DNA of 64,000 nt from CAZPQM01 sp964588995 (GTDB taxonomy: Bacteria; Pseudomonadota; Alphaproteobacteria; Rickettsiales; UBA8987). The translations under genes and the position numbers were made by a program. The first letter of the stretch is position 1. Each line of letters opens with the position of its first letter. This document shows positions 18,608 to 26,765 of this stretch, piece by piece. The notes under the pieces were generated by a model, which saw only the letters and a list, made by a program, of their open reading frames with translations, ran no database searches and was not told where the DNA came from. The stretch spans positions 1-64,000 of the forward strand of contig CAZPQM010000005.1 of assembly GCA_964588995.1 (NCBI GenBank), written 5' to 3'.

Positions 18608-21238
18608 ATGACCTTTTCATTCAAAAAAACCCTCTTCGTTGGTGCATCTGCAGCTGCTTTATTGAGCTCCGCTGCTTACGCTGACATCAACGAGAACACT
18701 ATCGACGGCGCTGGCGATGGTGATGGCGTTAACAACACAACCGGCAATACCTCTACCGGTGCCGGTGATGATGGTAATACCACCACAACAACGTCTAATG
18801 ATAATGACAATAATAACAATACCGATGATGACACTACTACGGTGACTGAGTCGAACAACAATGGTGGCGGTGATGACAACAACACTACCGAGTCGAACAA
18901 CAACAATGGTGGTGACGACAACAACACGCTTGGTGATGTTAGCAATGTAGGTAATACGGATTCCAGCACGGATGATGATACCACGACGACGACTGAGTCT
19001 AACGGTAATAACGCTGGTGATGACAATAACACCACTACAACAACCAATACATCTACAGATGATGATACCACGACTACCACGGAAGCTAATAACAACGATA
19101 ATAATAGCAACCAGGGTAATAATGCTGGAGATGATAACAACACCACCACGACTACCAACACATCTACAGATGATGATACCAACACCACTACGGAAGCTAA
19201 TAACAACACTTCCGGTCAGGGTGCTGGCGAAGGTAATGATGTCGTAGGTACCGCTGAAGGTGCCGGTGAAGGTAACACATTTGGTAACACGAATACCGAT
19301 GATGATACTACAACGAACACATCCAGCGAGTCGAACAATAACGGTGGTGGTGATGATAACAACACCACGACGACGACTGAGTCCAATGGTAACAACGCTG
19401 GTGATGACAATAACACCACCACCACGACCAACACCACATCGAACAACGATGCGGACACCACCACCACGACCGAAGCGAATAATAATACTTCCGGTCAAGG
19501 CGCTGGTGCAGGTGATGATGTAGTTGGTTCTGCACAAGGTGCTGGTCAGGGTAACACCTTCGGTAACACAGATACTGATGATGATACCACCACGACCACG
19601 ACTACCAATACCAACACTGACGATGACACCACCACAGTCTCTGAAGCCAACAACAATGACAATAACAGCAATCAGGGCAATAATACCGCTCAGGGCGCTG
19701 GTACAGGCAACACGTTTGGCAACAGCGAGAGCAACGGTAACACCGCTGAAACCAACGGTAATACCGATGTAGCAGGTGACGGTAATGGTGCAGGTGATGA
19801 TCTGAACACCACAACCACAACCAACACAACAAGCAATGCTTCAAACGACGGTAATGTCGCGAACTCTGCTCAAGGTGCTGGTAATGGCAACACCTTCGGT
19901 AACTCCGATGATGACACCACCACTACTACCAACACATCTACAGATGGCAACACACAAGAAGCTAACAACAATACTGATGTGTCTGGTGATGGTAACGGTG
20001 CAGGTGATGATCTGAACACCACAACTACCACAACTACCACAACCAACACCACGACTGAGTCCAACGGTAACACAGCGAACTCTGCTGAAGGTGCTGGTCA
20101 GGGTAACACCTTTGGCAACACCGAAAGCAACGGTAACACCGACGTTTCCGGTAACGGTAACGGCGGCGGTGATGACATCACGGTTGGCGATGTATCGCTT
20201 GATGTTCAAACATCTGACGATGATACCACCACCACAACAACCAACACTAACGAAGCAAACGGCAACAACAATGGCCTGGCTTCCGGTGCTGGTGATGACA
20301 ACAACACCACAACCACTAACGTATCCGAAGCTAACGGTAATACGGAAGTAACCGGTGACGGTAATGGTGAAGGTGATGATAACGTTGTATCCGGTGATGC
20401 TAACGGTGAAGGCAACCTGAAAGTGACTGGTGACGGTAACGGTGCTGGTGACGACAACAACACCACCAACATTTCCGAAGCTAACGGTAACACCGATGTT
20501 TCCGGCAACGGTAACGGCAATGGTGATGATGTCGCTAACACCAATGGTGACGGTAATGGTGCCGGTGATGATAACAACACCACCACCACTACGACCAATG
20601 ACGGTGATGACAATAACACCACCACCACAACCAATAACAGCAACGATGGTGATGATAACAACACCACCAACGTTTCTGAAGCCAACGGTAACACCGAAGG
20701 TGATGGTAACGGTGCCGGTGATGACAACACCGCCAATACGGCTGATGCTGGTGATGATGCCCAACAGGGCAACAATAACAGCATTTCCGAGGAGAATGAT
20801 AACACCAACAACTCCAACAATACGGAAAATGCTAACAACACCAGCAACTCTAACAACACCACCGATACGAGTGACAGCAGCAAGAAGGATTCTGAAAATA
20901 CGACCAATTCCTTCAACACGACTGTTACCAATATCGACAACAGTGTTGATGAGAGTGTAAGCATCACTTCGGGTGACATCCTGTTCTCCGATAACGATGT
21001 GGTGACCTCCTCCGTACTGGAATCCACAGTGGCGAACTCCAATGTGACGTTCAACGCTGAACTGACTCCTGGTACGAACACCATCGGTGACAACGCGCTG
21101 CAAGGTGTAGCGGGTATCACCATGATCAACCAGAACACCGGTGCGAACGCGAACGTTCAATCCTCCGTTGCGGTCAACGCGACTGTGGGTGACGTGAACG
21201 TGACCTCCGGCGTACCGGTTGCTGGCGGTGAATTCTAA
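18608..21238 (+). CDS. Giant Asn/Thr/Asp/Gly repeat protein, candidate functional amyloid subunit
   Basis: An 876-residue exported protein. The signal peptide is residues 1-25 (cleavage after AYA). From about 50 to 745 it is almost entirely repeats built from three modules: DDNNTTTTT-type blocks, NGNTDVSGDGNGAGDD-type acidic glycine blocks, and five copies of an (E/Q)GAGxGNTFGN block. It has no Cys and hardly any Lys, Arg or aromatic residues apart from the repeated Phe, so it is very acidic. The last 130 residues are non-repetitive and contain GITMINQNTGANANVQSS (about 836-853), a motif shared with both accessory exported proteins downstream. By position and composition it fills the place of FapC/FapB in a Fap-like system; the GxGDD units could also bind calcium. 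GGGAG precedes the ATG. Function is inferred, not shown. Confidence 0.75.
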   Translation: MTFSFKKTLFVGASAAALLSSAAYADINENTIDGAGDGDGVNNTTGNTSTGAGDDGNTTTTTSNDNDNNNNTDDDTTTVTESNNNGGGDDNNTTESNNNNGGDDNNTLGDVSNVGNTDSSTDDDTTTTTESNGNNAGDDNNTTTTTNTSTDDDTTTTTEANNNDNNSNQGNNAGDDNNTTTTTNTSTDDDTNTTTEANNNTSGQGAGEGNDVVGTAEGAGEGNTFGNTNTDDDTTTNTSSESNNNGGGDDNNTTTTTESNGNNAGDDNNTTTTTNTTSNNDADTTTTTEANNNTSGQGAGAGDDVVGSAQGAGQGNTFGNTDTDDDTTTTTTTNTNTDDDTTTVSEANNNDNNSNQGNNTAQGAGTGNTFGNSESNGNTAETNGNTDVAGDGNGAGDDLNTTTTTNTTSNASNDGNVANSAQGAGNGNTFGNSDDDTTTTTNTSTDGNTQEANNNTDVSGDGNGAGDDLNTTTTTTTTTNTTTESNGNTANSAEGAGQGNTFGNTESNGNTDVSGNGNGGGDDITVGDVSLDVQTSDDDTTTTTTNTNEANGNNNGLASGAGDDNNTTTTNVSEANGNTEVTGDGNGEGDDNVVSGDANGEGNLKVTGDGNGAGDDNNTTNISEANGNTDVSGNGNGNGDDVANTNGDGNGAGDDNNTTTTTTNDGDDNNTTTTTNNSNDGDDNNTTNVSEANGNTEGDGNGAGDDNTANTADAGDDAQQGNNNSISEENDNTNNSNNTENANNTSNSNNTTDTSDSSKKDSENTTNSFNTTVTNIDNSVDESVSITSGDILFSDNDVVTSSVLESTVANSNVTFNAELTPGTNTIGDNALQGVAGITMINQNTGANANVQSSVAVNATVGDVNVTSGVPVAGGEF
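18755..20760 (+). repeat. Degenerate coding repeat array (Asn/Thr/Asp/Gly)
   Basis: About 2 kb of imperfect tandem and interspersed repeats inside the 876-residue gene, dominated by GATGATGATACCACC-like and GGTAACGGTGCTGGTGATGA-like units. Unit lengths are irregular and codon choice varies between copies, so the repeats are kept at the protein level and are not recent perfect duplications. All frames stay open on both strands here, which produces spurious antisense reading frames. Confidence 0.85.
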
Positions 21239-21259
21239 TCACCTCCGCAACACAGGAAC

Positions 21260-21283
21260 GGGTCGGGGCCTATGCCCCGACCC
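21260..21283 (+). terminator. Strong stem-loop after the repeat-protein gene
   Basis: GGGTCGGGGC and GCCCCGACCC form a perfect 10-bp GC-rich stem with a CTAT loop, 21 bases after the stop. There is no T tract, so it is more likely a processing or stabilising hairpin, or a partial attenuator, than a full terminator. It would let the repeat protein be made in excess over the downstream accessory genes. Confidence 0.6.
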
Positions 21284-21354
21284 ACTTCCTCTAAGGGAGA
21301 GAGGAGGAAGTAAAATAAGCGAGATTTTATTGTTGAGGTATCTGATTTAACGCC

Positions 21355-22059
21355 ATGCGTAACCTTTTGTTAAAACGTACATTAATTGCTACTACCCTTG
21401 CCCCGCTATTAATGGGCCTTACCCCTGCTTTCGCCGATGAAATCAGCGTAGAGATTTGCCCTCCCGATCCATGTCATTTATCCGTAATTGCGATGGTGCC
21501 CGAGTTCCTTCACCCTGCAACGCCAAAGCCTCCTAGGTTGGTTACTGAAAAAATCAGGGAGCGCTCCTTCACTGTCATCCGCCCGAACGTTAGTGAAGCA
21601 AAGAAAACGGCTAACCATGAAATTGAAGAACATACAGAGATTTCCACCCTTCCCTGGAGCGAGCAACAAAATATTTCTACCTCGGAACAGGATCATTCCC
21701 AGTCTGATGATGCGCTTTTCGCTTCCAACTCGGCCCTGAGCAATGAAGATCTCGGCGAAATGCGTGGTGCCTTTACCCAGTTTACCGCAGAGTCGCTCGG
21801 AGTCGCCGTATTAGAAGCCAACTCGGTCAATAACATTACCAATGGCGGCGTTACCGGTAATAATGTAGCGACCGACGGTGCGTTGGCTGGCGCACAGGGT
21901 GTTGTCAGTTTTGTACAGAATTCAGGAAATAACACGATTATTCAAAGTGCTACGGTCGTGAATCTCTATTTTGACGATCCGGCAACCAGCGCGGCTGCGG
22001 GTACATTGCCTTCCGCACCGGTCGATGCTTCTGCTGCCCCGGTGAATACGATACCTTAA
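21355..22059 (+). CDS. Exported accessory protein 1 of the Fap-like cluster
   Basis: A 234-residue protein with a signal peptide (about 1-27, ending AFA). The middle is polar and low in structure. Residues 129-140 read SNEDLGEMRGAF, shared almost exactly with the second accessory protein. Residues 181-205 begin QGVVSFVQNSGNNTIIQS and match a motif in the C-terminus of the large repeat protein. It could be a minor subunit, nucleator or chaperone, comparable in size to FapE or FapA. Its TAA stop overlaps the ATG of the C39 gene (TAATG), so the two are translationally coupled. No database family was confirmed. Confidence 0.65.
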   Translation: MRNLLLKRTLIATTLAPLLMGLTPAFADEISVEICPPDPCHLSVIAMVPEFLHPATPKPPRLVTEKIRERSFTVIRPNVSEAKKTANHEIEEHTEISTLPWSEQQNISTSEQDHSQSDDALFASNSALSNEDLGEMRGAFTQFTAESLGVAVLEANSVNNITNGGVTGNNVATDGALAGAQGVVSFVQNSGNNTIIQSATVVNLYFDDPATSAAAGTLPSAPVDASAAPVNTIP

Positions 22060-22817
22060 TGGTTCGACGAAATTACAGGCGCGCAAGCGAGAAAACTATG
22101 CGATCTTTAGGCTGCCCCGTTAAAGCGATTATAGCGTCGGCATTTCTGGCACTCTCGCCTGCTTCCGTTCAAGCGGGGATGATTCCACTGTACGGACCGG
22201 GGCTGGGTGGTGCGCATGTGGATATTACCGTGCAGTCTTACAAGGAAGCCCTGTTTGAGCATGTGATCCGTCAGCGTTATGACTTCTCCTGTGGTTCGGC
22301 TTCGCTCGCGACGCTGCTTTATTTTCATTATTACATTGATGTGGATGAAGCAACGGTAATGCAGGCGATGTACGCAGTAGGTGATCAAGAAAAAATTCGT
22401 AAAGAAGGGTTTTCCCTGCTCGATATGAAGAAATACCTCGCATCCATCGGCTTTGACGCGGATGGCTATCGCGTTTCATTGGAACAGCTGGAGAAGGTCG
22501 GCGTCCCTGCTATCGCACTCATCAACCTGAACGGCTATCTGCATTTCGTGGTGATAAAAGGGGTGCATAACGGGCTGGTTCTCGTCGGCGATCCGGCACT
22601 TGGTGCACGTAAAATACCCATCGATAAGTTTAATCAGATGTGGAATCAGGTTGCCTTTGTGATTAAAAACGATATTCAAACCGGCAAAGATACTTTCAAT
22701 GTAGCGGAAGAATGGCAGATACGCAGCTCGGCAGATTTCGGCCTCGCTCTCAGTAATCAGGCATTGGCCGATTTTTCAGTTTACACTACCCCTACACCGA
22801 GTTACCTGCTATTTTAG
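22059..22817 (+). CDS. Stand-alone C39-family cysteine peptidase, FapD-like
   Basis: A 252-residue exported peptidase of the C39 (bacteriocin-processing) fold. The catalytic set is complete: oxyanion Gln 72, Cys 78 in YDFSCGSAS (Q-x5-C spacing as in the family), His 162 in NGYLHFVV and Asp 178 in VGDPALG. A signal peptide ends near SVQA (39), so it acts outside the cytoplasm. It is not fused to an ABC transporter, unlike bacteriocin exporters. The FapD protease of the Pseudomonas amyloid operon has the same stand-alone C39 design and similar length. It starts inside the stop codon of the preceding gene. Its targets are probably the neighbouring exported proteins (inference). Confidence 0.85.
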   Translation: MVRRNYRRASEKTMRSLGCPVKAIIASAFLALSPASVQAGMIPLYGPGLGGAHVDITVQSYKEALFEHVIRQRYDFSCGSASLATLLYFHYYIDVDEATVMQAMYAVGDQEKIRKEGFSLLDMKKYLASIGFDADGYRVSLEQLEKVGVPAIALINLNGYLHFVVIKGVHNGLVLVGDPALGARKIPIDKFNQMWNQVAFVIKNDIQTGKDTFNVAEEWQIRSSADFGLALSNQALADFSVYTTPTPSYLLF

Positions 22818-22824
22818 CCGCGTT

Positions 22825-23754
22825 ATGAAAAATTACACCGCCCGATTGATGAAATCAACCAGCTGCTACGGTGCAGCCGCAGCCCTGATTGCGAGTAGTT
22901 TTCCGGCGTTTGCTTTCACGCCGCTGGCAGAGCGTACTTATCTGCCGGATGATGCGCCACTGCCCTGGCTGCAGCAAGCCGCCCCCTCCGAGCCAGTTGA
23001 TATTGCGCGAGTGTTACCGGCTGATAGCCTGCCATGGCTTGCAACAGAAAACAGCCGTCCCACCGTCACAGCGCAGCCTGATTTCAGCAATGCGATCGCA
23101 GGTGCGCGTAAAATCAGCCCGATTCAGGCGCGCCAATTGAAGCGACAACATGCAAGCTATGCTTATTCCATGGCCGAACCTGCTGTCTACAGGCAGGCTG
23201 AACCGTGTATCCAGCCGGATCTAAAGGGACTATCCGCACAGACCGAACTGGTCGCAGCCCCTACCCCGCAGGAAACTGGTATTGACTCTACACCATTGGC
23301 TGAAATGTCAGCTGAAATCACCCTTCCGAAGGATGTCGAGGAAGCGGGCAATCCGTTCGCGGAAGTCGCGCAGAATAACGCGGTTAGTAATGAAGATTTG
23401 AGCGAAATGCGCGGTGCGTTCGTATCATCCAACGGTATGGTGATTGATTTTGGTCTGGTGACCCAAACCGTTATCAACGGTAACCCGGTCAGTCAGTTAG
23501 AAATTACATCTGGCCAGCTAAATCAGATCAACCCATCCGATTTACAGAAGCTGATTCAGGTCACAGAGCAAAGCGTCGATGTTCGCCAGCTCGGTATTGA
23601 TGACCTTCCCGGCGTACTCACGGTGATTCAGAATTCGGCCAATGATCAGCTGATCCAGAACTTCAACATTCTCAATTTAGAGGTTGAAAATCTGGGTAAT
23701 TTCCGCAGTCAGGCACTGGTACCACAAATTAATGATGCGCTGATCAACCGCTAG
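22825..23754 (+). CDS. Exported accessory protein 2 of the Fap-like cluster
   Basis: A 309-residue protein with a signal peptide ending near AFA (30). The N-terminal half is Pro/Ala-rich. Residues 188-199 read SNEDLSEMRGAF, nearly identical to the motif at 129-140 of accessory protein 1, followed by a strand-like segment (MVIDFGLVTQTVING). Residues 262-285 begin PGVLTVIQNSANDQLIQN, the same Q-N-(T/S) motif found in the repeat protein and accessory protein 1. It starts 7 bases after the C39 stop, so it belongs to the same operon. The two accessory proteins are probably distant paralogues. FapE is the closest known counterpart by context. Confidence 0.65.
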   Translation: MKNYTARLMKSTSCYGAAAALIASSFPAFAFTPLAERTYLPDDAPLPWLQQAAPSEPVDIARVLPADSLPWLATENSRPTVTAQPDFSNAIAGARKISPIQARQLKRQHASYAYSMAEPAVYRQAEPCIQPDLKGLSAQTELVAAPTPQETGIDSTPLAEMSAEITLPKDVEEAGNPFAEVAQNNAVSNEDLSEMRGAFVSSNGMVIDFGLVTQTVINGNPVSQLEITSGQLNQINPSDLQKLIQVTEQSVDVRQLGIDDLPGVLTVIQNSANDQLIQNFNILNLEVENLGNFRSQALVPQINDALINR

Positions 23755-23793
23755 GCCATTGCCAAATCTATCTGCCGCGCCTACTATAAAGGC

Positions 23794-25059
23794 ATGCGCG
23801 AACCTACCCGCCTTGAATGGCTTTACCTCGACCTCAATAGCTATTTTGCGAGCGTTGAGCAGCAGCTGAACCCGGACTTACGCGATAAGCCGGTGGCCGT
23901 TGTGCCTGCCATGACTGACAGCACCTGCGCTATTGCGGCAAGCTATGAAGCGAAAGCCTATGGGGTAAAAACCGGCACGATGATGTATGATGCTAAAAAG
24001 CTTTGCCCGGGCCTGGTCTGCGTACAGGCAAACCATGAGCATTATGTCGAATTTCACCACCGCATCAAAGAGGTGATCGATCAGTTTATTCCCATCGAAC
24101 AAGTCTGCTCGATTGATGAGGTCGCCTGCCAGCTGCAAGGGAAAGAGTGTACCGTTGACGGGGCAATTGATCTCGCACAGCGCATCAAGGCCGGGCTAAA
24201 GGAACACGTCGGCGCTTATGTGCGTTGCTCCATTGGGGTTTCCACCAACCGCTTTCTTGCGAAAACCGCGAGCAACCTGCAAAAGCCGGACGGGCTTACC
24301 ATCCTGTTCCCGCATGAACTACCGGAACGCATCACCCACTGGAAACTCTCCGATCTCTGCGGAATTGGTCGCAATATGGAACGGCGGCTACTGCTCGCGG
24401 GTATTGGCACGGTTGAACAACTCTGGAAGCTGGAGCCGAAGCATATGCGCCGCATCTGGGGCGGCGTGGGTGGTGAGCGTTTCTGGTACCATATGCGCGG
24501 TTATGACCTGCCGGAAGTACCAACCACCAAGCGCACGGTAGGGCATAGTCACGTGCTGGAGCCAGCCTACCGGCCCGTCTCACAGGCGCGTCAAGTTGCC
24601 CGCCGCCTCACCGCCAAAGCTGCAACCCGCCTCCGGCGCCTGGGGTACCATGCCAGCGAAATGCACCTCTCGGTGCGGGTGGAACATGGCCCGAAACTCC
24701 GCACTTGGAGCCGGTTCTACCGCGCGAGCGATTCCATCACCATGCTTACCCATCTGAACGAGATGTGGGATGCACTGATGCAGGAGCATCAACCGCGCCG
24801 CATTAAGAAAATCAGCGTATCGCTCTACGGGTTGATTAAGGATGACACCCTCCAGCCGGAGCTGTTTCAGGATGATGGCGTAGTGAATCGCAAGCAGTTG
24901 GAAAACTACGAAAAGCTCTCTTCCGCGATGGATAAACTCAATAGCCGCTTCGGCCGCGATAGCGTCGTGATTGGCAGCTTACCGCAAAAAACGCACCCTT
25001 TTTCGGGTACCAAAATTGCCTTCACCCGCGAACCGGATAAGCAGGAATTCCGTGAATAA
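23794..25059 (+). CDS. dinB: Y-family DNA polymerase (DinB/Pol IV type)
   Basis: A 421-residue translesion polymerase. The first catalytic Asp is D13 in LYLDLNSYFASVEQ, the second pair D108-E109 in CSIDEVAC, and the steric-gate region is YF at 17-18. A helix-hairpin-helix-like segment (LCGIGRNMERRLLLAGIGTV) and a little-finger domain follow. QPELF near residue 354 looks like a sliding-clamp-binding peptide, though it is internal. SIDEV in place of the common SIDEA suggests a DinB subgroup distinct from E. coli Pol IV. It starts 39 bases after the amyloid-like cluster but is probably unrelated in function. No LexA-type box was recognised. Confidence 0.88.
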   Translation: MREPTRLEWLYLDLNSYFASVEQQLNPDLRDKPVAVVPAMTDSTCAIAASYEAKAYGVKTGTMMYDAKKLCPGLVCVQANHEHYVEFHHRIKEVIDQFIPIEQVCSIDEVACQLQGKECTVDGAIDLAQRIKAGLKEHVGAYVRCSIGVSTNRFLAKTASNLQKPDGLTILFPHELPERITHWKLSDLCGIGRNMERRLLLAGIGTVEQLWKLEPKHMRRIWGGVGGERFWYHMRGYDLPEVPTTKRTVGHSHVLEPAYRPVSQARQVARRLTAKAATRLRRLGYHASEMHLSVRVEHGPKLRTWSRFYRASDSITMLTHLNEMWDALMQEHQPRRIKKISVSLYGLIKDDTLQPELFQDDGVVNRKQLENYEKLSSAMDKLNSRFGRDSVVIGSLPQKTHPFSGTKIAFTREPDKQEFRE

Positions 25060-25061
25060 GC

Positions 25062-25631
25062 TTAAGTAGCCTCACTACCATGTGCCATGCCACCTGATTT
25101 CCGCGCTTCTGCGTCAAGCAGCGTTCGTTCTTCAGGTGTCATCAAGTCGGATGTATTCAATGCGCTTGCTAATTGATCAATTACTTCATTAACATTACCA
25201 AGCATCCTAAAACCGTTACTCTTTCTCAACTGAAGCTCGTTCATTAAATCATCGATTTTCATAAACCTAAGTTTATCAAAATATTGTTCAAATTCTTTGC
25301 TATCTAGCCTCTTTTCTATGTTTAAAAGCTCTTGCTGATACAATTCATATAGTTCATTTTGCAAACGAAATTTTTCTGCTTCATGTCCAAAATCCTCCTT
25401 TTCTAACAGCTCGTTTTTGATTAGGCCCTTAACGTTTTGTCGAATGTTATTTGCTCTCTCCTGCAAGGCTCGTTCACCTGGGCTTAATTTATCCGCATCT
25501 TCATCTCGTATGCGTTTGTATTCTTTTTCCGTAAAATCGAAAGGTTCTATCTCAAGCGCCTTGCCTTTTGCATAGTCATACCATAATTGCAGGCGCATCC
25601 GTTCGTATATAAATTGATCTATTTCATCCAT
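25062..25631 (-). CDS. Uncharacterised helical protein, CtrA-box gene 1
   Basis: A 189-residue highly charged, probably all-helical protein with no signal peptide or membrane segment. Strings such as KFRLQNELYELYQQELLNIEKRL suggest coiled coil at about 95-120. I do not recognise a family. It is the smallest of four minus-strand genes here whose promoter has a TTAA half-site 11 bases upstream of a -10 element (TATAAT at 25653-25658). Its end lies 2 bases from the end of dinB, convergent. The AT-rich codon use differs somewhat from the housekeeping neighbours. Confidence 0.7.
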   Translation of the reverse strand: MDEIDQFIYERMRLQLWYDYAKGKALEIEPFDFTEKEYKRIRDEDADKLSPGERALQERANNIRQNVKGLIKNELLEKEDFGHEAEKFRLQNELYELYQQELLNIEKRLDSKEFEQYFDKLRFMKIDDLMNELQLRKSNGFRMLGNVNEVIDQLASALNTSDLMTPEERTLLDAEARKSGGMAHGSEAT

Positions 25632-25652
25632 AGCATCTCATTTTCATTAGCG

Positions 25653-25685
25653 ATTATAACAGCAAAAGGTTAAGAAAAGGTTTAA
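25653..25685 (-). promoter_or_regulatory. CtrA-like promoter of the 189-residue gene
   Basis: On the minus strand, TTAA (25670-25673) lies exactly 11 bases before a perfect TATAAT (25653-25658). The second half-site is TTAA at 8 bases spacing (25682-25685) or TTTA at the canonical 7, so this is the weakest of the four boxes. The -10 is 22 bases before the ATG. Confidence 0.55.
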
Positions 25686-25885
25686 GCAGCATTTTGACGC
25701 AGCCAAACGACTGAGCGTTAGGATGGCCACGCTCATGTTGCATGGGATGAGATCCCGGAGTCAATTCCGGTATAAAAACGTTGCGCCGAACGACTCTCCT
25801 ATTCACCGGCAGCATAACAGAGACCTTACTCCGGTAGCGGAATAAATTCCTCACTATCTCCCGGCTCTTTAGGGGAACGCCCCGA

Positions 25886-26677
25886 CTACCAGTCAGCTTT
25901 TGCCTGTTCAATGCGGTCCTTGCTATGGGAGACGAAATTCCACCAGATATGCCGCTCACCTAACGGGGCCCCGCCAATCTGCATGATGCGCGCTTGCGTA
26001 TGTGCCCTCAGTTCCGGCTGCTGCCCCGCTTCAAGCACTACCATCGACTGCGCTTCAATCGGCTGATCATCCAGTGTCACCCGGCCGGAAACGACGTATA
26101 CCGCCCGCTCCTCCTCCACTTCCGGGATAGGAAGCAAACTATTCGGCTCAAGTTCACAGTGCAGGTAATAGAGCGGCGAATAGGTTTTTACCGGTGAGTT
26201 TTGTCCGAACGCTTCGCCCGCAATGAGGCGCATCCAGACACCGCCCCGCTCGACTATCGGCAACCGATCCTGCGGATAATGGAAAAATTCAGGCTCGATT
26301 TCTTCCTGCTCCTGCGGCAACGCCACCCAGATTTGAATTGCGTGAATCGCATGCTCCTCCTGACGCACAGCCATATCGGTCCGCTCGGAGTGGACAATAC
26401 CCTTTCCGGCTGTCATCCAGTTGACGGCCCCCGGTTCGATCAGCTGCTCCGTACCAAGGCTGTCGCGATGCATCAGGCTGCCGTCAAACAGATAAGTAAC
26501 CGTCGCTAAGTTCACATGCGGATGCGGGCGGACATCTATCCCCTCACCGGCCTTGAAATGCGCCGGACCGAGATGGTCAAAAAAGATAAGCGGCCCCACC
26601 ATGCGCTGCTTCGCGTAGGGCAACACCCGCCGCACGCTAAACCCGCCCAGATCGCGTTCCCGTGGAATGATATGCAT
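25886..26677 (-). CDS. Pirin family protein
   Basis: A 263-residue bicupin of the pirin family. The N-terminal cupin has the metal-binding pattern PHPHVNLATVTYLFDG (His pair near 52-54) with HSE near 97-99. This fits the YhhW-type quercetin-dioxygenase-like pirins, whose true cellular role in bacteria is uncertain. Length is normal. Upstream, between this gene and the divergent MFS gene, are 88 bases with no clear operator. The 254-base gap on its 3' side contains the promoter of the 189-residue gene and nothing else recognisable. Confidence 0.9.
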   Translation of the reverse strand: MHIIPRERDLGGFSVRRVLPYAKQRMVGPLIFFDHLGPAHFKAGEGIDVRPHPHVNLATVTYLFDGSLMHRDSLGTEQLIEPGAVNWMTAGKGIVHSERTDMAVRQEEHAIHAIQIWVALPQEQEEIEPEFFHYPQDRLPIVERGGVWMRLIAGEAFGQNSPVKTYSPLYYLHCELEPNSLLPIPEVEEERAVYVVSGRVTLDDQPIEAQSMVVLEAGQQPELRAHTQARIMQIGGAPLGERHIWWNFVSHSKDRIEQAKADW

Positions 26678-26765
26678 AACCGATCCTCTTAAAAAACGGT
26701 TTGAACTTACTGCGTTCTTTTACGATACGCAACAGATAGCGATTGCAGGCTGATCGGTTTAGCGT

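Noticed and set aside
18755..20760. CRISPR array
   Set aside because: The repeats are in-frame protein repeats with irregular length and no unique spacers; no cas genes are nearby.
18650..21160. Long open frames antisense or out of frame within the repeat gene (up to 439 codons)
   Set aside because: They arise because repeats of ACC/AAC/GAT codons contain few stops in any frame; the translations have no signal peptide or family resemblance, while the sense frame has a signal peptide and ribosome-binding site.
25654..25959. 101-residue minus-strand frame between pirin and the 189-residue gene
   Set aside because: It begins inside pirin in another frame, runs through the CtrA-like promoter and has no family-like features.
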